Shown piece after piece: positions 1 to 7,324 of a DNA stretch of 20,678 nucleotides. Each line of letters opens with the position of its first letter. Position 1 is the first letter of the stretch. The DNA comes from Alphaproteobacteria bacterium (GTDB lineage Bacteria; Pseudomonadota; Alphaproteobacteria; Rhizobiales; Devosiaceae): NCBI GenBank assembly GCA_024279575.1, contig JAJRRJ010000137.1:1-20678 (forward strand), given 5' to 3'. The position numbers and the translations under genes are program-made. The notes beneath the pieces are model-generated. The model saw only the letters and a list, made by a program, of their open reading frames with translations. It searched no databases and was not told where the DNA came from.

Positions 1-58
1 AACTTCCCGTTTTTGTCGGTATTGAGAAAGATAACTTTAATCGGGTGGGGATGGCATA

Positions 59-583
59 GTGGCGAGCGACGCAACTTCCGATATTACGAAACGTGATTTT
101 TTATATGTGGCAACGGGCGCTATGGGCGTCGTTGGTACAGCAGCGGTGGTTTGGCCGTTGATCGATCAGCTCAATCCGGATGCATCCGTGAGGGCGCTGG
201 CATCAATCGAGTTTGACCTGAGTTCTTTAAGAGAGGGACAATCTGTGACCATAAAGTGGCGCGGATTACCCATGTTTGTCCGATATCGGACCGCTGCGGA
301 AATTGAGGAGGCAAGGGCTGTTCCCCTGTCGGATCTCAAGGATCCGCAAACGGACGCGGAACGGGTAAAAGAAGGCCATGAGCAATGGTTGATTATGATT
401 GCCAACTGTACGCACCTTGGGTGTGTGCCAGTGGGTGAGGCTGGCGATTTTGATGGTTGGTTCTGCCCGTGTCACGGTTCGCATTATGATACGGCTGGTC
501 GGATCCGCAAAGGACCGGCGCCGTTGAATCTTATTCAGCCTGAGTATGAATTTTTGAGCGATACGCTCGTCAAGATTGGTTAA
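59..583 (+). CDS. petA: Ubiquinol-cytochrome c reductase iron-sulfur (Rieske) subunit
   Basis: This is the high-potential [2Fe-2S] subunit of the cytochrome bc1 complex. It takes electrons from quinol at the Qo site of cytochrome b and passes them to cytochrome c1 on the periplasmic side of the inner membrane. The 174-residue product has both Rieske boxes: CTHLGC at 117-122 and CPCHGSH at 136-142. The expected cluster ligands are C117, H119, C136 and H139, with a C122-C138 disulfide. One N-terminal membrane anchor spans about residues 15-36. It is preceded by TKRDFL, a Tat-like motif with Lys-Arg in place of Arg-Arg. The start is GTG, with a GGTGGGG Shine-Dalgarno sequence just upstream. It is the first gene of petABC; cytochrome b begins 14 nt after its stop. 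The identification is secure. Confidence 0.97.
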   Translation: MASDATSDITKRDFLYVATGAMGVVGTAAVVWPLIDQLNPDASVRALASIEFDLSSLREGQSVTIKWRGLPMFVRYRTAAEIEEARAVPLSDLKDPQTDAERVKEGHEQWLIMIANCTHLGCVPVGEAGDFDGWFCPCHGSHYDTAGRIRKGPAPLNLIQPEYEFLSDTLVKIG

Positions 584-597
584 GGGGAGCTAATCTG

Positions 598-1848
598 ATG
601 TCTGGACAATCCAGTTATAATCCAACTAATCCAGTTGAAAAATGGTTTGATGAACGTCTGCCAATCCTGCGGTTTTCGAAAGAACACCTGATGGATTTTC
701 CAACGCCAAAGAACATCAACTACTGGTGGACCTTTGGTGCGATTCTTATGTTCGTGCTGGTGATACAGATTGTTACCGGTGTCGTTCTGGCGATGCACTA
801 TGTAGCAGATGCTTCTATGGCATTTGATTCCGTTGAACATATTCGGCGCAACGTGAATTATGGCCGTATCATTCAGGCGGTACACGCGAATGGTGCCTCG
901 ATGTTCTTCTTCGCGGTTTACCTGCACATATTCCGCGGTCTTTATTACGGTTCCTACAAGGCACCACGCGAAATTCTGTGGATTCTGGGCGTTGTGATCT
1001 TTGTTTTGATGATGGCAATTTCTTTCATGGGCTATGTTCTTCCGTGGGGGCAGATGAGCTTTTGGGCTGCAACCGTGATTACCGATATTTTCGGGGCAAT
1101 CCCGATTGTGGGTGAGCCTATTCTTGTATTGTTGCGCGGCGGATTTGCGGTGGACAACGCTACGCTAACCCGGTTTTTCTCATTACACTATTTGTTGCCG
1201 TTTGTTCTGCTGGCTGTAGTGATGTTGCACATTTGGGCACTGCATGTACCAGGGAACAACAATCCGACCGGGGTTGAAGTTAAATCTTCACGCGATACGG
1301 TCCCCTTCCATCCCTACATCACCATGAAAGATCTGTTCGCCATTGTCGTGTTCATGATCCCGTTTGCATGGTTTGTATTTTTTGCACCAGATATTCTTGG
1401 GCACCCGGATAACTATATTCAGGCGAACTCTCAGATAACGCCTGCGCATATTGTGCCTGAATGGTATTTCCTTCCATTCTATGCGATTTTGCGGGCGATT
1501 GATTTTGACATGCTGTTCATTTCGTCCAAACTGGGTGGTGTGATCTTCTTTGGCGGATCGATTGTGATCTTGTTCTTTGTGCCCTGGCTTGATGGTTCAA
1601 AAGTCCGTTCGGGAACTTTCCGTCCTCTGTTCAAACCCTTTTACTGGTTGTTTGTTCTTAACTTCCTGATGCTTACCTATCTGGGTGCGCAAGGGGCGGA
1701 GGGGATATTCCTGCTCTTGTCTAAAGTTGGAACGGCGTACTATTTCGCTTACTTCTTACTTATTTTGCCAATCGTTTCGCGTATTGAAACCCCCAACCCG
1801 TTACCGGCAAGTATCTCTGAGAGCGTGCTTGGAAATAAAGGGGAATGA
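598..1848 (+). CDS. petB: Cytochrome b of the bc1 complex
   Basis: This is the di-heme membrane core of the bc1 complex. It carries the Qo and Qi quinone sites and drives the proton-motive Q cycle. The 416-residue length is that of a full bacterial cytochrome b with N- and C-terminal parts in one chain. The four heme histidines pair as H96/H110 in one helix and H197/H211 in another, each pair 14 apart. The Qo signature PEWY is at 287-290. About eight hydrophobic helices are visible, with the last near 378-394. A GGGGAG Shine-Dalgarno lies 8 nt before the ATG. The stop overlaps a possible early petC start, so the three pet genes are tightly coupled. The gene is intact and typical. Confidence 0.97.
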   Translation: MSGQSSYNPTNPVEKWFDERLPILRFSKEHLMDFPTPKNINYWWTFGAILMFVLVIQIVTGVVLAMHYVADASMAFDSVEHIRRNVNYGRIIQAVHANGASMFFFAVYLHIFRGLYYGSYKAPREILWILGVVIFVLMMAISFMGYVLPWGQMSFWAATVITDIFGAIPIVGEPILVLLRGGFAVDNATLTRFFSLHYLLPFVLLAVVMLHIWALHVPGNNNPTGVEVKSSRDTVPFHPYITMKDLFAIVVFMIPFAWFVFFAPDILGHPDNYIQANSQITPAHIVPEWYFLPFYAILRAIDFDMLFISSKLGGVIFFGGSIVILFFVPWLDGSKVRSGTFRPLFKPFYWLFVLNFLMLTYLGAQGAEGIFLLLSKVGTAYYFAYFLLILPIVSRIETPNPLPASISESVLGNKGE

Positions 1849-1868
1849 TCGTGGGAAGGATTCTTAAA

Positions 1869-2711
1869 ATGAACAAATCATCAATTACCCTGAAGGGGCT
1901 GGTTCTGGGTGCTGTTATGGCCCTGTCAGGCGGGTTGAGTACTGCGCCGGCTTCGGCTGCGGTTGTGGGTGTGGAGCCTGAACTTCAAAGCTGGACCTTT
2001 GCCGGTATTTTCGGAAAGTATGATTCAAACCAGCTGCAACGCGGATTTCAGGTGTTTCAGGAAGTATGTGCAAGCTGTCATGGTGCGCGACTGATGTCGT
2101 TTAGAAATCTGAGTGAAGAGGGCGGGCCACTGTTTTCTGAAGATCAGGTCAAGGCCCTTGCCGCAGAGTACATTATTATGGACCCTGAACTTGTTGAGGG
2201 AGAACGTGCTGCTACTCCTGCTGATGGTTGGCCAAATCCGTTTGAAACTGAGCGGGATGCTCGCGGTTCAAACAGTGGCGCATTTCCGCCAGATTTTTCC
2301 GTTCTGGCAAAAGCGCGTGGCGTAAGCCAGAAATTCCCATTCTGGGCATTTAATTATTTCACCGGCTACCAGGAAGGTGGCCCTGACTATATCTATAATC
2401 TGTTGGTGAACTATGTTGATGCGCCCCATGATGTGGAAGTGCCTGAGGGGCAATCCTGGAATGCATATCTTGGTGGAACGCTTGCGATGGGGCCCCCGTT
2501 GTTTGAGGGTATTGTTGACTATGAAGGGGATGTGTTTCCTGAAACCGTTGAACAATATTCTGCAGATATTGCTGCCTTCATGATGTGGATGGCTGAGCCT
2601 CATCTGGCGTCTCGTAAAGAAATGGGCTTTAGGACCATAACTTTTCTTTTGCTGTTGGCCGGGATGATGTATCTGGTTAAGCGTAAAATCTGGTCAAACG
2701 TTGAACATTAA
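1869..2711 (+). CDS. petC: Cytochrome c1 of the bc1 complex
   Basis: This is the membrane-anchored c-type cytochrome that receives electrons from the Rieske protein and hands them to soluble cytochrome c. From the chosen start the product has 280 residues: a Sec signal peptide with probable cleavage after ASA near residue 30, a CASCH heme site (C67, C70, H71), a likely methionine ligand M207 within LAMGPP, and a C-terminal anchor at about 255-271. An in-frame ATG at 1845 overlaps the cytochrome b stop and would add eight residues. The ATG at 1869 is preferred because GGAAGGA lies 8 nt upstream and because it gives a normal signal peptide. The gene is the last of petABC and is followed by an intrinsic terminator. 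Confidence 0.95.
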   Translation: MNKSSITLKGLVLGAVMALSGGLSTAPASAAVVGVEPELQSWTFAGIFGKYDSNQLQRGFQVFQEVCASCHGARLMSFRNLSEEGGPLFSEDQVKALAAEYIIMDPELVEGERAATPADGWPNPFETERDARGSNSGAFPPDFSVLAKARGVSQKFPFWAFNYFTGYQEGGPDYIYNLLVNYVDAPHDVEVPEGQSWNAYLGGTLAMGPPLFEGIVDYEGDVFPETVEQYSADIAAFMMWMAEPHLASRKEMGFRTITFLLLLAGMMYLVKRKIWSNVEH

Positions 2712-2737
2712 AACTGTGTTGGCTGTAGTTTAGAATT

Positions 2738-2763
2738 AAGGCTCCTTCGGGAGCCTTTTTTTA
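2738..2763 (+). terminator. Rho-independent terminator of petABC
   Basis: The stem AAGGCTCC (2738-2745) pairs with GGAGCCTT (2750-2757) around a TTCG tetraloop closed by C-G, one of the most stable loops known. An unbroken run of T residues follows, to about 2762. It begins 27 nt after the petC stop. Confidence 0.92.
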
Positions 2764-2785
2764 TGTTGTTAACGATGAAAAGGGT

Positions 2786-2835
2786 GTTGATCGAGCAGGG
2801 GATCAACTTGACCAGGCCGGACGCATGTGTACAAA
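2786..2835 (+). promoter_or_regulatory. Candidate apt promoter with adjoining inverted repeat
   Basis: A likely -35 TTGACC (2808-2813) and -10 TACAAA (2830-2835) are separated by 16 nt, giving a leader of about 80 nt before apt. Immediately upstream of the -35 lies an inverted repeat, GTTGATC (2786-2792) and GATCAAC (2801-2807), with an 8-nt spacer. This is a typical place for an activator or repressor site. It is predicted by eye only. Confidence 0.35.
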
Positions 2836-2922
2836 CTTAAACGAACAGGCCTTGTCTCGTTCGGGCTTGTGGCCCGTTGGCGGCATGGCTGAAATCCAGC
2901 TTTTGTCTTCGGAGTGACTCCC

Positions 2923-3456
2923 ATGAGCATTGATCTTAAATCCCTTATACGTACAATTCCTGACTACCCGAAAAAGGGTATTCTTTATCGCGATATTACA
3001 ACGCTGATTGAAAACCCCGAAGGCTTTAAGGAAAGTATTGAACAAATGGCCTCCGCGCACCGTGGGTTGGGTATTACCCATGTGGCGGGTATTGAAGCCC
3101 GGGGATTTATTTTTGGTGCGGGTGTTGCTATTTCCCTGGGCGTTGGCTTTGTACCGGTGCGCAAGTCCGGCAAACTGCCAGGGGAGACGATTGGGCAGAA
3201 TTATGCTTTGGAATACGGGGTGGATACTATTGAGATCCACGCCGATGTCATCAATGACCAGCACAAGGTATTGGTGGTGGATGATTTGATTGCGACCGGG
3301 GGGACTGCGGTCGCTGCCGTGGGGCTTTTGCGGCGTACCGGTGCGCAAGTGGATCATGCGACATTTGTGATTGATTTACCTGATATTGGTGGGGCTGAAA
3401 AACTGCGCAAGCAAAATGTTGAAGTTCACTCTCTTATCACCTTTGATGGCCATTAA
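2923..3456 (+). CDS. apt: Adenine phosphoribosyltransferase
   Basis: This cytoplasmic salvage enzyme makes AMP and pyrophosphate from adenine and PRPP. The 177-residue product starts with the family's N-terminal pattern (IPDYPKKG, RDITTLI), has the base-site loop VRKSGKLPG at 79-87, and carries the PRPP-binding motif VVDDLIATGGTA at 118-129. A GTG nine bases upstream (2914) is in frame, but that triplet overlaps the GGAG Shine-Dalgarno (2911-2914) that serves the ATG at 2923. The gene stands between the pet terminator and a convergent maoC-like gene and looks monocistronic. Its length and motifs are normal. Confidence 0.95.
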   Translation: MSIDLKSLIRTIPDYPKKGILYRDITTLIENPEGFKESIEQMASAHRGLGITHVAGIEARGFIFGAGVAISLGVGFVPVRKSGKLPGETIGQNYALEYGVDTIEIHADVINDQHKVLVVDDLIATGGTAVAAVGLLRRTGAQVDHATFVIDLPDIGGAEKLRKQNVEVHSLITFDGH

Positions 3457-3499
3457 GTTGGTGTTGGTGCAGGTGTTGCTGAATGGCGTTTAGCTGGTT

Positions 3500-4054
3500 T
3501 TAGCGCTTTGTCAGAAATTTGCGTAATAAGGGTTGTTTGATGGCCCATTCCATAAAGCGCATTTTTAGCGTTGGCTTGAAGTCGCGCAGTTTGGAAAACC
3601 CTGCGGATTCCTGTGTATAGACCAATTCACCGCGTTGATTAGTGGCTTTGATCTGCACAATCAGAAGGCCCCAGCCCGGCACAGAAGCGGACTTGCGTTT
3701 TGAGGTGATTGTCATTTCGTAACTCACGGTATCTCCGTCGCGGACCGGGGTTGTGAAACTCATGGAATTTATGCCGGGTGAGGGGCCGGAAATACCTGGT
3801 TTTTCCCCGGCGTCCAGCAACTGGCGCTCAACTTCAAACAAAAAATCGACCATATAGCGGTGGCCCACACATGCGGTATGCCAGCCCGAAGCAATCAACC
3901 CGCCAAAGTGGGAGTGGGGGGCAAGTTCGGGGTCGGTGTGATAGTATTGATTATCATACTTGTTGGAAAATCGGATCATTTCCTCTTCGCTGAATGTGTG
4001 CGATCCCAGAGCATGGGGCTCATTGACGGTGATATCTTCAAACCAGCGGGTCAT
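3500..4054 (-). CDS. MaoC-fold (hotdog) hydratase-like protein, second of a pair
   Basis: The 184-residue protein belongs to the MaoC/R-specific enoyl-CoA hydratase superfamily, which generally hydrates enoyl-CoA thioesters. The segment with the expected catalytic Asp and His reads YDNQYYHTDPE, with D34 and H39. It is followed by the conserved stretch GGLIASGWHTACVGHR. The usual GD-x-NP-x-H consensus is degenerate, so the exact substrate cannot be inferred. The basic C-terminal tail after residue 155 is not part of the fold. Its ATG overlaps the stop of the upstream maoC-like gene (ATGA), so the two are translationally coupled and may form a heteromer. The family is confident; the reaction is not established. 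Confidence 0.82.
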   Translation of the reverse strand: MTRWFEDITVNEPHALGSHTFSEEEMIRFSNKYDNQYYHTDPELAPHSHFGGLIASGWHTACVGHRYMVDFLFEVERQLLDAGEKPGISGPSPGINSMSFTTPVRDGDTVSYEMTITSKRKSASVPGWGLLIVQIKATNQRGELVYTQESAGFSKLRDFKPTLKMRFMEWAIKQPLLRKFLTKR

Positions 4055-4545
4055 TTCAGGGCCTCCCCGATGGGGGCTGCGGGGTTGCGTACGTCCACAA
4101 GGTTTTTGAGGCTCATGGTCATGACCTGCTGGTCTTTTTGATTGCGAATATCAAAATCCAGGGTGATCAAACCCCATTCCGGGCGCGATTTTACCCGACG
4201 CATTTCCGATATTGTTACGGTGCCCCCGATAGTGTCATTTACCATTACCGGTCGTTTCCATTTGAGGTTGGTAAACCCGACGCCGCCCGCAGTGGCGAGC
4301 TTTGAGGGAAGATTTTCAAGCAACATGGCTAATGCTATGGCTCCCGTATGCCAGCCGGAGGCCGAAAGTCCGCCGAGCAGCGATGCGTTGGCGGCCTCTT
4401 CATCAAGATGAAAGGGGAAGGGGTCAAACTCAGTTGCAAATTCAAAAATCATCTCTTTGGTGACTTTAGTCGCGCCCAGATCAATTTTCTGGTCAACAAA
4501 AAGGTCTTCAAAGTGAGCGTAATTTTTTGTTACTGGATTAGTCAT
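4051..4545 (-). CDS. MaoC-fold (hotdog) hydratase-like protein, first of a pair
   Basis: This 164-residue MaoC-like protein has FDPFPFHLDEEAA, with the presumed catalytic pair D41 and H46, and then GGLSASGWHTG. That pattern is common in a clade of alphaproteobacterial MaoC-like proteins of unknown substrate. The start is the ATG at 4545. An in-frame TTG at 4572 is possible but has no better Shine-Dalgarno, and the homologous region begins after 4545. It follows ychF after a 64-nt gap that contains two palindromes, and overlaps the next maoC-like gene by 4 nt. It belongs to the tail of the rplY-pth-ychF operon, although its role there is unclear. Confidence 0.83.
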   Translation of the reverse strand: MTNPVTKNYAHFEDLFVDQKIDLGATKVTKEMIFEFATEFDPFPFHLDEEAANASLLGGLSASGWHTGAIALAMLLENLPSKLATAGGVGFTNLKWKRPVMVNDTIGGTVTISEMRRVKSRPEWGLITLDFDIRNQKDQQVMTMSLKNLVDVRNPAAPIGEALK

Positions 4546-4567
4546 GTGTGCGTCAATTCCACTCCAG

Positions 4568-4613
4568 GTCAAGTCTTTGACGGCAGTTGTTACTAAGTTG
4601 ACGTTAACGTCAA
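4568..4613. promoter_or_regulatory. Two TTGAC-based palindromes between ychF and maoC
   Basis: A perfect 16-bp palindrome, TTGACGTTAACGTCAA, occupies 4598-4613 and includes the ychF stop codon. A second inverted repeat, GTCAA-GTCT-TTGAC, lies at 4568-4581. Their centres are 31 bp apart, close to three helical turns. The arrangement suggests a dimeric regulator binding twice upstream of the maoC pair, or an RNA hairpin separating them from ychF. No T-tract follows on the transcribed strand, so a simple terminator is unlikely. Confidence 0.4.
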
Positions 4614-5707
4614 GTGTTAAACTTAAACAGCATCACGTCCCCGTCTGCCACCACATATTCTTTACCCTCATCACGGGCTTTGCCAGCCTCTTTGGCGGGA
4701 AGTTCGCCGCCCAGCTCAACATAATCTTTGTAGGCAATGGTTTGGGCGCGGATAAATCCACGTTCAAAATCCGTATGAATAACCCCGGCTGCGGCGGGGG
4801 CTTTGGTTCCCTTTTTAATGGTCCATGCGCGGGTTTCCTTGGGGCCGGCTGTAAAGTATGTTTGCAGTCCAAGTAACTGATAACCCTCATGAATAAGTCG
4901 ATTAAGGCCTGGTGTATCAAGCCCCAAAGACTGAAGATATTCTTCTTGCTCATCTTCCTCAAGCTGGGCGAGTTCAGCTTCGATTTCAGCGGAAATTATT
5001 ACCATTGCAGCATCGTGCTCGGCGGCATACTCAGCCACTTTTTGTGTCATTTCATTGCCTGATGCTGCTGAATCTTCATCGACATTACACACATAAAGAA
5101 CCGGTTTTGATGTGAGAAGCTGCAACTCCATGAACGCTTTTTCTTCATCTGAAGAGCGTTCGACATAGCGGGCGGGGCGCCCTTGTTCCAGCAATTTGAT
5201 GGTGCGCTGGATCAGGTCCATGGTCAATTTGGCTTCTTTATCGTTGGAGCGCAAACGCTTCTCCAACGGTCCTGCGCGTTTTTCAAGGCTTTCAAGGTCA
5301 GCCAGCATTAGTTCTGTTTCCACCGTCTGGGCATCGGAAATTGGGTCAATTATGCCATTTACATGCACGCTATCATCATTTTCAAACCAGCGCAGCACAT
5401 AGGCAATGGCATCTGTTTCTCGGATATTGGCCAGAAACTGGTTGCCTAAACCTTCCCCCTGGGAGGCCCCTTTTACCAGCCCGGCAATATCTACAAAGTT
5501 TAGCCTGGCGGGCAGAACTTCTTTTGATTCAGCAATTTTTGCAATTTTTTCCAGACGGTCATCAGGTACGGACACTTCTCCGACATTTGGTTCGATGGTG
5601 CAAAAGGGGAAGTTGGCCGCCTGGGCCGCCGCAGTGCGGGTAAGGGCATTGAACAGTGTTGATTTTCCAACGTTGGGCAAGCCAACGATGCCACATTTGA
5701 AACCCAT
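4610..5707 (-). CDS. ychF: Ribosome-associated ATPase/GTPase YchF (Ola1 family)
   Basis: This is an Obg-family P-loop NTPase that binds ribosomes and influences stress responses. The 365-residue chain has the Walker A motif GLPNVGKST at 9-17, switch II DIAGLVKGAS at 73-82, and NVDE at 208-211 in place of the NKxD guanine motif. That replacement is the hallmark of the ATP-preferring YchF/Ola1 subfamily. A helical insert spans about 130-200 and a TGS-like C-terminal domain about 282-364. The frame stays open 51 codons upstream, but that part overlaps pth out of frame. The ATG at 5707 has AAGGA 8 nt upstream and gives the canonical MGFKCGIVG start. It begins 4 nt after the pth stop. Confidence 0.96.
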   Translation of the reverse strand: MGFKCGIVGLPNVGKSTLFNALTRTAAAQAANFPFCTIEPNVGEVSVPDDRLEKIAKIAESKEVLPARLNFVDIAGLVKGASQGEGLGNQFLANIRETDAIAYVLRWFENDDSVHVNGIIDPISDAQTVETELMLADLESLEKRAGPLEKRLRSNDKEAKLTMDLIQRTIKLLEQGRPARYVERSSDEEKAFMELQLLTSKPVLYVCNVDEDSAASGNEMTQKVAEYAAEHDAAMVIISAEIEAELAQLEEDEQEEYLQSLGLDTPGLNRLIHEGYQLLGLQTYFTAGPKETRAWTIKKGTKAPAAAGVIHTDFERGFIRAQTIAYKDYVELGGELPAKEAGKARDEGKEYVVADGDVMLFKFNT

Positions 5708-5711
5708 GGTA

Positions 5712-6413
5712 TCAGTCCTTGTTAAATAATTTTTTGAGCATGGAGGCCAATTGGCCCTGCTGTGAATTTTTGCTTTGTAGGGGGGCTTTTGCCCGGGATT
5801 TTTCCGGCGTTTGTTTTTGTTCAGCCGGGGTGCGTTGCGCATCAGCATTTTGCACCGCAATCGCCATCTTATTCATAAATCCAGACATATCTTTGCTGAC
5901 CAGCATATGCGCGTTGTGGGCGACAGCTTCAAGTACAGCATCCAACCATTCGTGGTCAATCTTATGAAAATCTCCCAGTACATGGCGGGTTACGAGTTCT
6001 TTTTGTCCGGGGTGGCCAATGCCAAGGCGCACCCTTTGATAATCCTTGCCAATCTGGGGGTCGATGGAACGCAATCCATTGTGCCCGCCATTTCCTCCGC
6101 CGGTTTTTACGCGCACTTTACCCGGGTTAAGGTCCAACTCGTCATAAATCACACTGACATCAGACGGTGAGAGTTTGTAAAATTGCACAGCCGCGCGCAC
6201 GCTATCTCCCGATTTGTTCATGAAAGTCTGCGGGAAAAGCAAGCCGACGCGCTTTTCACCAATTTTGCCATCGCAAAATAGGCCTTTGAATTTTTGTTTG
6301 AATGGGGGGAAGTTGTGTTGTTGGGCGATAGCTTCAAGGGCCATGGCACCAATATTGTGGCGGTTGTTCTGGTATTTTTTGCCCGGATTGCCCAGACCTA
6401 CGATCAGGTGCAT
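5712..6413 (-). CDS. pth: Peptidyl-tRNA hydrolase
   Basis: This essential cytoplasmic enzyme cleaves peptidyl-tRNA released from stalled ribosomes. The catalytic residues are present: H19 in NNRHN, D91 in IYDELDL, N66 in FMNKSGD and N112 in GGGNGGHNG. At 233 residues it is about 40 longer than the E. coli enzyme. The extra part, after about residue 190, is a polar Lys/Gln-rich tail of low complexity. Such tails occur in alphaproteobacterial Pth proteins and are dispensable for the fold. A GGAG Shine-Dalgarno lies 7 nt before the ATG and sits inside a short inverted repeat. It lies between rplY and ychF in a translation-linked operon. Confidence 0.95.
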   Translation of the reverse strand: MHLIVGLGNPGKKYQNNRHNIGAMALEAIAQQHNFPPFKQKFKGLFCDGKIGEKRVGLLFPQTFMNKSGDSVRAAVQFYKLSPSDVSVIYDELDLNPGKVRVKTGGGNGGHNGLRSIDPQIGKDYQRVRLGIGHPGQKELVTRHVLGDFHKIDHEWLDAVLEAVAHNAHMLVSKDMSGFMNKMAIAVQNADAQRTPAEQKQTPEKSRAKAPLQSKNSQQGQLASMLKKLFNKD

Positions 6414-6417
6414 TCAC

Positions 6418-6466
6418 TTTCTCCGGGAGAAAAAGGGGAAGGGCAATACCCAATGGGATATTGCCC
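6418..6466 (-). promoter_or_regulatory. Hairpins between rplY and pth
   Basis: A strong inverted repeat, GGGCAATA (6441-6448) and TATTGCCC (6459-6466), has a loop that can itself pair CCC with GGG. On the minus strand it begins 13 nt after the rplY stop and is followed by a pyrimidine tract (TTCCCCTTTTT), so it resembles a leaky terminator or RNA-stabilising element. A second near-palindrome, TTTCTCC/GGAGAAA (6418-6432), contains the pth Shine-Dalgarno. Together they could lower pth expression relative to rplY. Confidence 0.5.
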
Positions 6467-6479
6467 AATTCCAGTTTGA

Positions 6480-7139
6480 CTAGTCTTGTGAAGTTTCTTC
6501 AGCGGCATCGCCTTCAGTGGCTTCGCCATCTTCGCCTTCAACAGCTTCTTCTTCATCGTCACTGCCTTCAGAACGCAGAGCAGACGGAGCGGCAAGCGTT
6601 GCGATGGTAAAGTCGCGATCGGTAATTGTTGGCACAATACCCTCTGGCAGTTTAACCATCGAAATATTCAGAGAATCGCCGACTTCTGTGCCAGTCAGGT
6701 CAATTTCAAAGCTCTCTGGAATGGCGCTGGCCAAGCAGGTAACTTCAACCGTATGGCGCACGATGTTAAGCACGCCACCGCGTTTGAGACCGGGGCTTTC
6801 TTCTTCGTTGATGAAGTGAACGGGAACTTCAACATTAAGTGTGGTTTTTGCGCCAATACGCAAAAAATCCACGTGCATTACAAAGTCGCGTACCGGATCC
6901 AACTGATAGTCGCGCGGAATTACCTGATGGTTCTTGCCGTCCAACTCAATATGCATTGTGCGGGACAGGAACCCGCCGGCATGAATGGCGCGTGTTGTGT
7001 CTTTAGTTGAAATTGCGATGGGGAGAGGGTCCTGTTTGTCACCATAGATGACAGCAGGAATTTGATCGTTACGACGCAGTTCACGAGCGGCCCCCTTGCC
7101 CACTCGCTCCCGCGCTACAGCTTTAAGCTCTGCGCTCAT
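6480..7139 (-). CDS. rplY: Large ribosomal subunit protein bL25, CTC/TL5 form
   Basis: This ribosomal protein binds 5S rRNA. The 219-residue length is that of the two-domain CTC/TL5 form: an N-terminal L25 domain at about 1-92 (with the conserved IPAVIYG and HVDFLRI) and a C-terminal beta domain at about 97-185 (GLKRGGVLN, EIDLTG). From about 192 the chain is an acidic tail of Glu, Asp, Gly and Ala, usual in alphaproteobacterial L25. The ATG at 7139 is preceded by GGAAAC. It is the first gene of the run rplY-pth-ychF-maoC-maoC, with a probable promoter about 90 nt upstream. Confidence 0.96.
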   Translation of the reverse strand: MSAELKAVARERVGKGAARELRRNDQIPAVIYGDKQDPLPIAISTKDTTRAIHAGGFLSRTMHIELDGKNHQVIPRDYQLDPVRDFVMHVDFLRIGAKTTLNVEVPVHFINEEESPGLKRGGVLNIVRHTVEVTCLASAIPESFEIDLTGTEVGDSLNISMVKLPEGIVPTITDRDFTIATLAAPSALRSEGSDDEEEAVEGEDGEATEGDAAEETSQD

Positions 7140-7229
7140 GATTTTGTTTCCAAATCGGTTGGTGTGGATGTGAAAAAGTCACACGCCACGCGCTCATCCT
7201 CCAGGGGTGACAAACGCTTCATGGCCGGG

Positions 7230-7258
7230 GATATAGGACAAAGCCGGAATTTGAGCAA
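7230..7258 (-). promoter_or_regulatory. Candidate rplY operon promoter
   Basis: On the minus strand a -35 TTGCTC (7258-7253) and a -10 TATATC (7235-7230) are separated by exactly 17 nt, which predicts a leader of about 83 nt before rplY. The -10 matches well and the -35 only in its TTG. It is predicted by eye. Confidence 0.33.
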
Positions 7259-7265
7259 GCAAAGA

Positions 7266-7293
7266 TTGAAAGCTATTCAAAGTTTCTTATGTT
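7266..7293 (+). promoter_or_regulatory. Candidate promoter of the 54-residue membrane protein gene
   Basis: TTGAAA (7266-7271) and TATGTT (7288-7293) are 16 nt apart and would start transcription about 25 nt before the ATG at 7325. The -35 forms part of a small inverted repeat, TTGAA-AGCTA-TTCAA (7266-7280). It lies back to back with the candidate rplY promoter. Confidence 0.35.
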
Positions 7294-7324
7294 TAGTTAA
7301 GGCTGAAGCGGGATAGGGGAAACG

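Noticed and set aside
13..41. TTGTCG and TTTAAT at 17-nt spacing just before petA
   Set aside because: A start about 7 nt downstream would remove most of the petA Shine-Dalgarno (44-50). The likely pet promoter lies upstream of the window.
580..927. Open frame of 115 codons opposite petB
   Set aside because: It is antisense to conserved cytochrome b helices and heme motifs, with no independent support.
5708..5860. N-terminal extension of 51 codons on YchF
   Set aside because: It overlaps pth out of frame, reads as low-complexity basic sequence, and the ATG at 5707 has a good Shine-Dalgarno and the canonical N-terminus.
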